Shown in pieces: positions 7,668 to 15,309 of a DNA stretch of 64,000 nucleotides; positions within the stretch are counted from its first letter, which is position 1, and every line of letters starts with the position of its first letter. Location: positions 124,001-188,000 of the forward strand of contig DASYFT010000030.1 in the NCBI GenBank assembly GCA_036498265.1. The letters run 5' to 3'. The position numbers were made by a program, and so were the translations under genes. The notes below the pieces were generated by a model. The model was not told the origin of the DNA and did no database searches. It saw only the letters and a program-made list of their open reading frames with translations. This DNA comes from Palsa-744 sp036498265. GTDB taxonomy: Bacteria > Actinomycetota > Thermoleophilia > Solirubrobacterales > Solirubrobacteraceae.

Positions 7668-9992
7668 TCAGCTCCCGGTCGTGGCAGCCGCGATCGCCGC
7701 CTGGCCGAACGAGATCGCTCCGTCGTTCGGTGGCAGCCGCTCTGGGGTGAGCACGCGCAGGCCCGCCGCCTGCACGGCCGCGGCGACGCCCTCCACGAGC
7801 AGCCGGTTCTGGAAGACGCCGCCCGCGAGCACGACGAGCTCCAGGCCGGCGCACTCGGCGATGCCCACGCAGGCCTCGGCGGTGGCCGAAGCGAGGCCGC
7901 GATGGAAACGCGCCGAGACCCTCCCCACGCCGGCGCCGGCCGCCAGATCCGCCTCCAGCTCGACGATCGCGGGGCGCGGATCGAGCTCCCCGCCGGCGTA
8001 CCGGATCTCGTAGGCACCGCGCTCGGCAGGATCGGCCAGCGCCTCGAGCTCGATCGCGGCCTGTCCCTCGTAGTTGACCTCCGCGCGCAGACCGCAGAGC
8101 GCGGCGACGGCGTCGCACAGCCTTCCCACGCTGGTCGTGGGCGGCGAGGCCACCCCTCCCCGCAGCATCCGGGCGACGGCGCTCCAGCGCTCCGGCGCCA
8201 CCCTTCCCTGGAGCGCCGGGGGCGGGGACGCCAGCGCCGAGCCGGTTGCCTCGGCGAGCCACGCGGATGCCATCCGCCAGGGCTCGCGAACGGCCCGGTC
8301 CCCGCCCGGGAGGGCGACCGGGCGCAGGTGGCCGGCGCGCCTGAACCCCGTCAGGCCTCCCACCAGCAGCTCTCCGCCCCACGCCGTGCCGTCGGATCCG
8401 TAGCCACTTCCGTCGTAGATCGCGCCGACAGCCGGTCCACGCTCGCCGTGCTCGGCGAGCACCGCCGCGAGGTGTGCGTGGTGGTGCTGCACGCCGAGCA
8501 GCTCGACGTCATCTCGCTGGAGGGCGTAGGCGGTCGAGAGGTAGTCGGGATGGAGGTCGTGCGCCACGAGGTCCGGGGTCACCGCGAGCAGTCCTTCGAG
8601 ATGTGGGACCGCCGCCCGAAAGGAGCGCAGCGTCTCCCAGTTGCGAAGGTCGCCGATGTGATGTGACGGCCACGCCCGCCGGCCCCGCGCCAGGCAGAAG
8701 GTGCTCTTGAGCTCGGCTCCGCAGGCGAGAAGCGTTCGGGACGCCGGCACGGGCAGGTCGAGGCTCGAGGGCACATGCCCGCGCGAGCGGCGGACGGGCA
8801 GCGTCCGGCGCCGGCCGCCGGCGAGAACGGCTCGCACGACCGAGTCGTCCGTGCGCATGTGGATCGGCCGGTCGTGCGTCAAGAAGGCGTCGGCGATCGG
8901 GGCGAGCCGCTCGAGCGCGTCCTCGTCCTCGTAGGCGATCGGCTCATCGGAGACGTTGCCGCTCGTCAACACGACCGCGTCGCCGCCCAGCGCCTGCAGG
9001 TCCGCCAGCAGCACGTGGTGAAGCGGCGTGTATGCCAGCATCAGCCCCAGCTCGGGGGCACGCGGGGCCACGCTTGGGGCGACCGCTGCGCCGTGCCTGC
9101 GCCCGACCAGGACGATCGGCCGCGCCGGGCCCTGGAGCAGCCGCGCTTCGTGCTCCTCGACCAGCGCCAGGCGTCGCGCGCCCGCCAGGTCGCGGGTCAT
9201 CAGGGCGAATGGCCTGTCCTCGCGCCGCTTGCGAGCCCGCAGCGTGGCCACCGCGCTCTCATCGTCGGCGCGGCAAGCCAGGTGATAGCCGCCGAGACCC
9301 TTCACGGCCACGATCGCGCCCCGGGCGATCAGGCGGGCGGCGCGCGCGACGTCGTCGGCGTCCCCCGGACGGTCCGGCCCTGTGCCGAGCAGCAGACGCG
9401 CACGCGGGCCGCAGCGCGGGCAGGCGTTGGGCTGCGCATGGAAGCGGCGGTCCCGCGGGTCGTCGTACTCGGCCGCGCAGTCGGCGCACATGGCGAAGTC
9501 CGCCATGGTGGTCCGCGACCGGTCGTAGGGGATGCCGCGCACGATCGTGAAGCGAGGGCCGCAATCCGTGCAGTTCACGAAGGGGTAGCGAAAGCGGCGG
9601 CACGTGGGATCGAACAGCTCCGCCAGACACGCCGCGCAGGTCGCGGCGTCAGGCGTGATGAGCGCGTCCGCATCGGCCGAGCGCGCGCTCGGCACGATCG
9701 CAAACGCGCTCTCCCCCATCACAGCCATCCGCTCGACGTGCACCTCCTCGACGACGGCGAGCGGCGGCGGCGCCGCGGGCAGGCGCGCGAGGAAGGCATC
9801 GATGGCACCCGCCGGCCCCTCCACCTCGAGCTCCACGCCGCGCTCGTCGTTGCGCACCCAGCCTCCAAGCTCGAGCTCCGCGGCCAGCCGGTAGACGAAC
9901 GGCCGGAAGCCGACCCCCTGCACCGTCCCGCCGACACGTGCGCGTGCGCGCACACGGTCGCGATGGACCGGAGGCTCCGAGACCGTGCTCAC
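7668..9992 (-). CDS. hypF: Hydrogenase maturation carbamoyltransferase HypF
   Basis: Makes the thiocarboxamide on HypE that becomes the CN ligands of the [NiFe] site. The 774-residue protein has all expected parts: acylphosphatase domain (GGTVQGVGFRPFVYRLA), two zinc-finger-like CxxC modules (CAACLAE/CTDCGPRF and CADCAAE/CPRCGPRA), a YrdC-like domain (AVKGLGGYHLACRA) and a Kae1-like domain with HHHAHLAAVLAEHG. The GTG start forms a GTGA overlap with the tandem-SIS gene, excluding the longer frame to 10028. Last gene of the hydrogenase locus, convergent with the GH2 gene at a 13-nt gap. Confidence 0.95.
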   Translation of the reverse strand: MSTVSEPPVHRDRVRARARVGGTVQGVGFRPFVYRLAAELELGGWVRNDERGVELEVEGPAGAIDAFLARLPAAPPPLAVVEEVHVERMAVMGESAFAIVPSARSADADALITPDAATCAACLAELFDPTCRRFRYPFVNCTDCGPRFTIVRGIPYDRSRTTMADFAMCADCAAEYDDPRDRRFHAQPNACPRCGPRARLLLGTGPDRPGDADDVARAARLIARGAIVAVKGLGGYHLACRADDESAVATLRARKRREDRPFALMTRDLAGARRLALVEEHEARLLQGPARPIVLVGRRHGAAVAPSVAPRAPELGLMLAYTPLHHVLLADLQALGGDAVVLTSGNVSDEPIAYEDEDALERLAPIADAFLTHDRPIHMRTDDSVVRAVLAGGRRRTLPVRRSRGHVPSSLDLPVPASRTLLACGAELKSTFCLARGRRAWPSHHIGDLRNWETLRSFRAAVPHLEGLLAVTPDLVAHDLHPDYLSTAYALQRDDVELLGVQHHHAHLAAVLAEHGERGPAVGAIYDGSGYGSDGTAWGGELLVGGLTGFRRAGHLRPVALPGGDRAVREPWRMASAWLAEATGSALASPPPALQGRVAPERWSAVARMLRGGVASPPTTSVGRLCDAVAALCGLRAEVNYEGQAAIELEALADPAERGAYEIRYAGGELDPRPAIVELEADLAAGAGVGRVSARFHRGLASATAEACVGIAECAGLELVVLAGGVFQNRLLVEGVAAAVQAAGLRVLTPERLPPNDGAISFGQAAIAAATTGS

Positions 9993-11170
9993 AGCGGTGT
10001 CTCCACGAGCTCGCGCAGCACGTGCCACGCGCTCGCCTGCGCCTCCTGGATCCGCGGAATGTGCTCCGAGCGAGTGACGATCACCTGCTCCGCCAGTCCC
10101 TCCGAGACGATCCGCCCTCCGTCGTAGCCGACGAAGGCCACGGTCAGCAGGCCCCGCCGGCGTGCCTCGCCCAGCGCCGCGAGGACATTGCGGGAGCCCC
10201 CGCTCGTCGAGAAGGCCAGCACGGTGTCCTCCTCGCGGCCGTGGGCGATGATCTGCCGCGAGAAGATCGAGTCCTCACCCACGTCGTTCGCGATGGCCGT
10301 GAGGATCGCCGGATCCTCCGTGAGGTCTATCGCGGCTCGCGCGGGCCACCGCCCCGGCGGCAGCCGGAGATCCGCCACCGCATCCATCGCATCGGTTGCC
10401 GACCCTCCGTTGCCCAGCGCCAGGACGCGACCACCGCCGTCCAGGCGCGTGCGCATCGCGCGTGCCGCCTCACGCATCTCGTCCTCGCCGTCGCAGAGCG
10501 TCTGCATGCGCAGCTCCGCCGCCTCGTCCGCCTTGGCCAGCACCGATCCGCGGACGTCCGCCAGCACGGACTCGAGGTCGTCCTCGCGCTGGCCCAGGAA
10601 CGGATACAGGAAGCTCGACGCTCCCGTGTCCTGGACGATCCGCTCGGTGCGGCCCTTGAGCAGCCCGCGATGCTCGAAGAACACGTGCACCAGCTCCCAG
10701 ACGACGTGATAGAGCGTCTCGACCAGCTCCTGCGCGACGAACGGGTCGTCCTCCTCGGGCACGAGCTCCCACTCGGCCCCGACGTGGGACCCGGACATGG
10801 TGAGGCAGCCGCGCAGGCGCGCCGCGTTGACGGCGGCCACCATTTCGGGATGCTTTCCGAAGGCGAGTGCGATGTCCTCCGGCTCTGCCAGCAGTTTCAG
10901 CTGTGCCGGCAATGGCCCACCCTCGGCGGTCAACGCCAGAGCCGGCAGCGCACGCTTGCCCACTATGACCGGGTGTACGAACTCGACCGCCACGTGACGC
11001 GCATCGGAGCGCGCCACCGGGCCCTCCCCGAACGCGACCAGGCGTCCGCCGCGCGCGAAGCGCTCGGCCATCAGATGGCACAGCCTCGAGATCCGCTCGG
11101 CCTGCGCGCCGAAGAACGCCTCGCCGGCTGCCCGGCGGCGCTCGGCGGCGGCCAGCGCGAGAGCCTGCAT
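9989..11170 (-). CDS. Tandem SIS-domain protein, GmhA-like, in hydrogenase locus
   Basis: A 393-residue protein built as two sugar-isomerase (SIS) halves. The C-terminal half resembles sedoheptulose-7-phosphate isomerase: ALGNGGSATDA (251-261), STSGGS (321-326), SEHIPRIQE (368-376). The N-terminal half keeps only weak signals (LVAFGEGPVARSDA, residues 44-57; LTMSGSHVGAEWE, 123-135) and looks degenerate. Its stop overlaps the hypF start (GTGA) and its start overlaps the hypB stop, so it is made with the maturation factors. A lipopolysaccharide heptose role is unlikely in a Gram-positive relative. A part in ligand or cofactor assembly is a guess. Confidence 0.75.
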   Translation of the reverse strand: MQALALAAAERRRAAGEAFFGAQAERISRLCHLMAERFARGGRLVAFGEGPVARSDARHVAVEFVHPVIVGKRALPALALTAEGGPLPAQLKLLAEPEDIALAFGKHPEMVAAVNAARLRGCLTMSGSHVGAEWELVPEEDDPFVAQELVETLYHVVWELVHVFFEHRGLLKGRTERIVQDTGASSFLYPFLGQREDDLESVLADVRGSVLAKADEAAELRMQTLCDGEDEMREAARAMRTRLDGGGRVLALGNGGSATDAMDAVADLRLPPGRWPARAAIDLTEDPAILTAIANDVGEDSIFSRQIIAHGREEDTVLAFSTSGGSRNVLAALGEARRRGLLTVAFVGYDGGRIVSEGLAEQVIVTRSEHIPRIQEAQASAWHVLRELVETPL

Positions 11171-11856
11171 CAGGCCACCGCGTGTGGCTCGCCGCGCCTC
11201 ACGCGCCGCATGAGCCAGTCACGCAATGCGTCCACGCCCTCGCCCGTGCGGGCGCTCGTCAGCATGTGCCGGATCCCCGGATGAACCGTCTGGAGGTTCG
11301 CGCGGAGCCTCTCGAGATCCACGTCGACGTGCGCAAGCAGGTCGATCTTGTTCACGATCGCCAGCTCGCAGGCGCGGAACATGAGGGGGTACTTCAGTGG
11401 CTTGTCCTCGCCCTCCGTCACGGAGCAGACCATCGCTCGGATGTCCTCTCCCACCCGGAACTCGGCCGGACAGACGAGGTTGCCGACGTTCTCGATGATC
11501 AGCAGGTCGATGTCCGCGAGAGGCAGCGAGTCAAGCGACGAGCGGACCATGTTGGCGTCCAGGTGGCACTCGCCGCCGAACCCTGGCCCCGTGTTGAGCT
11601 GGACCACCGGGATGTGGGGTGAGGCGAGTCGCTGGGCGTCGAGCGAGCCCTCGACGTCGCCCTCGAGGACGGCGACCTTCACGTCTCCCGTGTCGACGAG
11701 GACGCGTTCGAGCAGGGCTGTCTTGCCGGCACCCGGGGCGCTCATCAGGTTGACCACAGTCACCCCGGCACGATCGAAGTCCTGCCTGTTCGCGCGTGCG
11801 ATCGTGTTGTTGGCGTCGAGCGCGTCCTCGACCACCCTGACTTTGACCCGGTGCAT
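11170..11856 (-). CDS. hypB: Hydrogenase nickel incorporation GTPase HypB
   Basis: G3E-family GTPase that works with HypA to deliver nickel to the large subunit. The 228-residue protein shows Walker A SAPGAGKT (39-46), the metal region GGECHLDANM that bridges the dimer, LLIIENVGNLVCPAEF and the base-recognition motif NKID. It lacks the His-rich N-terminal nickel store of some HypB proteins. That fits dependence on the dedicated nickel permease upstream (inference). Its ATG lies 2 nt after the stop of the 45-residue membrane peptide. Confidence 0.95.
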   Translation of the reverse strand: MHRVKVRVVEDALDANNTIARANRQDFDRAGVTVVNLMSAPGAGKTALLERVLVDTGDVKVAVLEGDVEGSLDAQRLASPHIPVVQLNTGPGFGGECHLDANMVRSSLDSLPLADIDLLIIENVGNLVCPAEFRVGEDIRAMVCSVTEGEDKPLKYPLMFRACELAIVNKIDLLAHVDVDLERLRANLQTVHPGIRHMLTSARTGEGVDALRDWLMRRVRRGEPHAVA

Positions 11857-11858
11857 CG

Positions 11859-11996
11859 CTACATCGACCTGATTCGGAGGTAGCGCTCGAGCTCGGGCAG
11901 CTGCGCGGCGGTGATCGCCGCGACCCCCGCGAGGATCGCCAGCAGCAGGCCCAGCTGGACCGAACGGCTGATGGTGATGTCGTGCATGATCGTCAT
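11859..11996 (-). CDS. 45-residue membrane peptide, DUF6893-like
   Basis: Very short gene read directly from the sequence: 45 residues, starting MTIMHDITISRSVQLG, one hydrophobic helix (about residues 14-31) and the charged tail LPELERYLRIRSM. The ATG overlaps the protease stop as ATGA and the stop is 2 nt before hypB, so it is held within the operon in frame. The tail pattern (LPE-x-x-RYL-x-IR-x-M) resembles what I recall of small actinobacterial DUF6893 proteins; this is memory, not a search. It could be a membrane adaptor for the soluble hydrogenase or its maturation complex. Confidence 0.7.
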   Translation of the reverse strand: MTIMHDITISRSVQLGLLLAILAGVAAITAAQLPELERYLRIRSM

Positions 11997-12811
11997 CCCT
12001 TCCTTTCCTCTGTTCCTGTGAGCTCGGACAGCAGCTGCTCGACGATCTCGGCGGCCGGCTCGAGCGACGCTCGCACCGGCTCCGTGAGCTCGGCCACGAT
12101 GAGCTCGTCGTCGGCGCCCATGCGGGTCTGCGGCTCGCAGCCGACGATGAGCGTGCGCGGGAGCGACGAGCCGAGCGAGCGTGCGAGCGCCAGCACCCTC
12201 TCCGGGTTCATTCCGTGGGCGTCCACGCCGGCGTCGATCTGATCGAGCTCCGGCTCGATCACGTACAGGGTTCCGGGGCGCTCGCCGCGCGGGGTGGCGT
12301 CGAGCAGCACGACGGCTGAGTAGCCCTCCTGCAGCGCGTAGGCGAGGTCCATCCCGCGGATTCCGAAGTCGGCCACCTCCACCCCGGGCGCAAGCCGGCG
12401 CTCTGCCAGACGGGCGGCGAGCGCGACCCCCCAGCCGTCGTCGCCGAGGAACACGTTGCCGATCCCCGCCACCAGCACGCGGCTCGAGGCCTGTCGCTCG
12501 GTCGGGGCCGGCTCGAGCGGCTCCAGCTCCGACGGGTCGAAGAAGAAGCGGTGGCCGGGCCGCCGCAGCGCGCCCAGGTCCTGGCCGGGGTCATCGGAGA
12601 CGGTCACGGCGAGCTGGACGCGCCCGTCGTAGTCCTGGAGGACCTCGTGCACGACGCCGATCCGCCCGTCGAGCGCGAGCTCGAACACGTCGCCGCCCCC
12701 GCGCGGCGCGAGGCGCACGCGGCTGCCGGCGCGGACCGCGACGCCGGCCACCTCCACGAAGTCCGGTCCCCGGCGCTCGAGCTCCTCCCACGGCGGCCGG
12801 CCGCCGATCAT
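11993..12811 (-). CDS. Hydrogenase maturation endopeptidase with extra N-terminal domain
   Basis: The C-terminal part (from about residue 112) is an HycI/HybD-type protease that trims the large subunit after nickel insertion, with GIGNVFLGDDGWG (116-128) including the metal-binding Asp. Residues 1-100 form a separate domain rich in short beta strands (GSRVRLAPR, GRIGVVHEVLQDYDG, GRVQLAVTV). It may be an SH3-like barrel and is not part of ordinary proteases of about 160 residues. At 272 residues the protein is clearly longer than its family. ATGA overlaps join it to genes on both sides. The target is presumably the 22-residue tail of the large subunit here. Confidence 0.85.
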   Translation of the reverse strand: MIGGRPPWEELERRGPDFVEVAGVAVRAGSRVRLAPRGGGDVFELALDGRIGVVHEVLQDYDGRVQLAVTVSDDPGQDLGALRRPGHRFFFDPSELEPLEPAPTERQASSRVLVAGIGNVFLGDDGWGVALAARLAERRLAPGVEVADFGIRGMDLAYALQEGYSAVVLLDATPRGERPGTLYVIEPELDQIDAGVDAHGMNPERVLALARSLGSSLPRTLIVGCEPQTRMGADDELIVAELTEPVRASLEPAAEIVEQLLSELTGTEERKG

Positions 12812-13755
12812 CGCGATCGCTCCAGCGCCAGCTCTCGCACGGCGCCGTTCAGCAGCATCATCTGCTCGGGGGTGAGCGCCTCCGTGCGCTCGAGGATCTC
12901 CCGGCCGCGCGGATCGCAGTCGCGCATCTCGCGGCGCTCCTCGTCCGTCATCGCGAGGATGTTCAGAACGAGCATCTGGTCGATCTCGGAGGAGTCGAAC
13001 AGGTCACCCGGGCTCTCGGGCGCGACCTCGGGATGATCCGGGAGGATGATCGGCGAGGCGAGGATCGTGCCGCGGTCCCGTCGATCGCCGACCAGGACGG
13101 GCCACACTCCGGCGTTCCGGCACGTCGCCGCCTCGGCCAGCAACCGTGGCGGTGGATCGGTCGCCGACACCCAGGTGCCGCCCCGGGCCCGCAGGATCGC
13201 ATGGGTCGAGCAGAAGGTCTGCCGGAGCGCATCCTCACGGTCATCGCCCGTCCAGCTGCTCGTGTTGGCGACGCTCACCGTCACCCGCTCCAGAGCGGCG
13301 CCCAACCGCTCGCGGGCAAGCTCCACAGTGCCCTGCAGCGATTGCCACGAGCGCACGACCTCGCCACCGGGGATCTGCTCGCGGCGCTCGCCGGCGGGCA
13401 CCTCGATGGGCCCCGGCGAGAGCTCGCGCTCGGTCGCCTCATCCCATGACACCCAGCGCCGCCCGTCCGCCTCGAGCTGCTCCACGGGCTCAGGCTCGGC
13501 TTCCCGCGACGAGTGCCTCAGCACCTGCCGGCGCAGCAGCTGCAGGAAGCGCACCCGAACCTCGATGTCGGCGTCCTCAGGGCCCTCGAGCAGCACCTGC
13601 GCCTGCATCGAGGACGGCTCCTCCCACGCGTGGGGATGGACCCCGCCGAAGGTGAAGCGCTGCCGGTTCTTGAGCGCGGACTTGCGATACGGCCACAGCA
13701 GGTAGCCCTCGTAGAGCACGGCGTCGGCGATCCGGCGGACGGGGTCCTCTCGCAT
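12808..13755 (-). CDS. Conserved hydrogenase-locus protein of unknown function
   Basis: A 315-residue, soluble, acidic protein without signal peptide or membrane segment. It begins MREDPVRRIADAVLYEGYLL and contains FGGVHPHAWEEPS, a basic-acidic middle (about 75-135), VSVANTSSWTG, and TFCSTHAILRARGG. Its last 60 residues are helical (IDQMLVLNILAMTDEE). Position between the protease and the DUF6084-like gene, with an ATGA overlap to the protease, marks it as part of the hydrogenase module. I do not recognise a fold. Proteins like this accompany group 1h hydrogenases, as far as I recall, but no function is known to me. Confidence 0.72.
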   Translation of the reverse strand: MREDPVRRIADAVLYEGYLLWPYRKSALKNRQRFTFGGVHPHAWEEPSSMQAQVLLEGPEDADIEVRVRFLQLLRRQVLRHSSREAEPEPVEQLEADGRRWVSWDEATERELSPGPIEVPAGERREQIPGGEVVRSWQSLQGTVELARERLGAALERVTVSVANTSSWTGDDREDALRQTFCSTHAILRARGGTWVSATDPPPRLLAEAATCRNAGVWPVLVGDRRDRGTILASPIILPDHPEVAPESPGDLFDSSEIDQMLVLNILAMTDEERREMRDCDPRGREILERTEALTPEQMMLLNGAVRELALERSR

Positions 13756-13758
13756 GCC

Positions 13759-14430
13759 CTACCTCTCCCCCATCAGGCGCTCCACCGCGTCATCCAGCGT
13801 CCTCAGACCGTGCTCGGCCTTGTAGGCGCGCAGGCGGTCGAACGTCGGGCGAGCGAGGCGCAGCCATGCCGCCTGTGGGAAGTGCCGATCCATCGCCTCC
13901 CGCCACACCCTCACCGGCAGGCGATACGCGGATTCGCGGTCCCAGGAGATCCGCGCGGTCTGCAGCATGCCGTTCGCGGCCGAGTAGAAGACCGACCCGG
14001 AGAACAGGAACTCGAGCGGCACCTCGCCGTCCTCGAGCGCCGACAGGTAGCCCGTCGCGGTGAGCTCCAGGTCATACGAGCAGGCGACCGGGACGACGAC
14101 CTCGGTCGCGCCGGAGAAGGGCGGCACGACGAGCGTCGTGCGAGTCCACAGCAGCGTCCGCAGCGTGGTGGCCCAGCGATCCGGCGTCCCGAAGATCTCG
14201 AGCAGCCCCGCCTGCTCGCCCTCGCCGTAGGAGCGCCCGCGTGCGGCGATCTGGATCTGGGTGTCGAGCAGGATGGAGCGCACGGAGCCGCCGCCGGCGC
14301 GTTCGACCCGGAGCATGAAGTTGATCGTCGGGACGGCGCTGTAGCGCTCGGCGATCGCGTCTGCGACCGCGAACGAGAGCTCCGGCACCGCGCCGGACGG
14401 CGCCCCGATCGGATGTGAGACAGCCGCCAT
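13759..14430 (-). CDS. DUF6084-like hydrogenase-associated protein
   Basis: A 223-residue soluble protein. Landmarks are PELSFAVADAIAERYSA, an all-beta middle with INFMLRVER, TRTTLVVPPFSGATEV and SYDLELTATGYLSALEDG, and a C-terminal helical part (FDRLRAYKAEHGLRTL). It resembles my memory of DUF6084, a family seen in actinobacterial uptake-hydrogenase loci; the name needs a profile search. It follows the 69-residue gene by 6 nt and precedes the 315-residue gene by 3 nt. No metal-binding or catalytic motif is evident. A scaffold or binding role is the simplest guess. Confidence 0.72.
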   Translation of the reverse strand: MAAVSHPIGAPSGAVPELSFAVADAIAERYSAVPTINFMLRVERAGGGSVRSILLDTQIQIAARGRSYGEGEQAGLLEIFGTPDRWATTLRTLLWTRTTLVVPPFSGATEVVVPVACSYDLELTATGYLSALEDGEVPLEFLFSGSVFYSAANGMLQTARISWDRESAYRLPVRVWREAMDRHFPQAAWLRLARPTFDRLRAYKAEHGLRTLDDAVERLMGER

Positions 14431-14436
14431 CTGGCC

Positions 14437-14646
14437 CTACGCCGGGGACAGGTTCGGCATGCTCGGGTCGATCGGTTCCTCCGCGGCGATGTTCACGCCG
14501 GTCGAGCGCGCGGCCGTCGAGGTCCCGTCGGGGTTGTGACCCTTCATCTTTGCGTAGTTGCCGACCGAGTTGCCGGCTTTGGTTCCCTTCACGTGCGTGG
14601 GCTTGTCCTGGCCCGTGTAGGGACGGCCCGTCTTGATGCTCGCCAT
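14437..14646 (-). CDS. 69-residue polar protein of hydrogenase locus
   Basis: Small, strongly polar, Gly/Thr/Asn/Lys-rich protein without hydrophobic segment. It starts MASIKTGRPYTGQDKP, contains KGTKAGNSVGNYAK and GHNPDGTSTAARSTGV, and ends EEPIDPSMPNLSPA. Composition predicts a mostly disordered chain. It fits tightly between the DUF5947-like gene (2-nt gap) and the DUF6084-like gene (6-nt gap), arguing that it is real despite its size. Function unknown; a linker or assembly factor is possible. Confidence 0.72.
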   Translation of the reverse strand: MASIKTGRPYTGQDKPTHVKGTKAGNSVGNYAKMKGHNPDGTSTAARSTGVNIAAEEPIDPSMPNLSPA

Positions 14647-14648
14647 CG

Positions 14649-15305
14649 TCAGCTCCCTTCCGGCGCGCTTCGCGCGCGCCTGTCCAGTTCCTCGAAGAAG
14701 CGCTCGAGCTCATGCCACACCTCGCGGCCGCCCGTGAGGCCGCGCCAGTGGATGCGGATCACCCCGACGAGCCGGTAGCACTCGTCCAGGGGCACGAGCC
14801 ACTGCCTCCTCGCCCCGTGTGCGCGGTTCACCAGCAGCGCCTCCACGTCCGGCTCCAAGCCGCCGAGGATCGGGTTGCCGCGCTCCAGCTCCTCCCACGA
14901 GCGGAGCTCGAGCTGGGACTCCGTGGCTCCCATCGGACCCGGGTAGTACGCGAGCACGCGCTCGGCCTCGCTCGAGCGGAAGAAGAACGCCATGTCGACG
15001 GGGATCCGCAGCTCCTCCCAGGCCTCGTCGCTCATCGAGAAGCCCTCCAGCCGCAGCCGCCGCTCCGGCACGAGCTTGAAGCGGCCGGCGCCCGAGCCGC
15101 TGCGATCGAACAGCAGCGAGCACGGGCGGCACGTGCACACGAGCTCGCGGGAGGAGAGCTCCAGCATGTGGCGGTGGCTGCTCGAGATCGGCGCGTTGCA
15201 CAGCTCGCAGCGCTCATCCGCCGTCGCGCCCTCCTCACCCTCGCCTGCGGGGCGCTGGGCGAGTCGCCTCAGGCGCGATCCGGCGAGGGTTCCGGCGGCG
15301 GCCAT
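14649..15305 (-). CDS. DUF5947-like protein with CxxC pairs
   Basis: A 218-residue soluble protein. The first third carries a likely metal site: CELCNAPISSSHRH, then CTCRPCSLLF. The rest includes PVDMAFFFRSSEAERVLAYY and ends with the helical WHELERFFEELDRRAR. The pattern fits what I recall of DUF5947, an actinobacterial family found beside [NiFe] hydrogenases. It sits directly after the NifU/Rieske-like fusion (4-nt gap). The cysteines and histidines suggest zinc or an Fe-S cluster; which one cannot be told from sequence. Confidence 0.72.
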   Translation of the reverse strand: MAAAGTLAGSRLRRLAQRPAGEGEEGATADERCELCNAPISSSHRHMLELSSRELVCTCRPCSLLFDRSGSGAGRFKLVPERRLRLEGFSMSDEAWEELRIPVDMAFFFRSSEAERVLAYYPGPMGATESQLELRSWEELERGNPILGGLEPDVEALLVNRAHGARRQWLVPLDECYRLVGVIRIHWRGLTGGREVWHELERFFEELDRRARSAPEGS

Positions 15306-15309
15306 GGCC

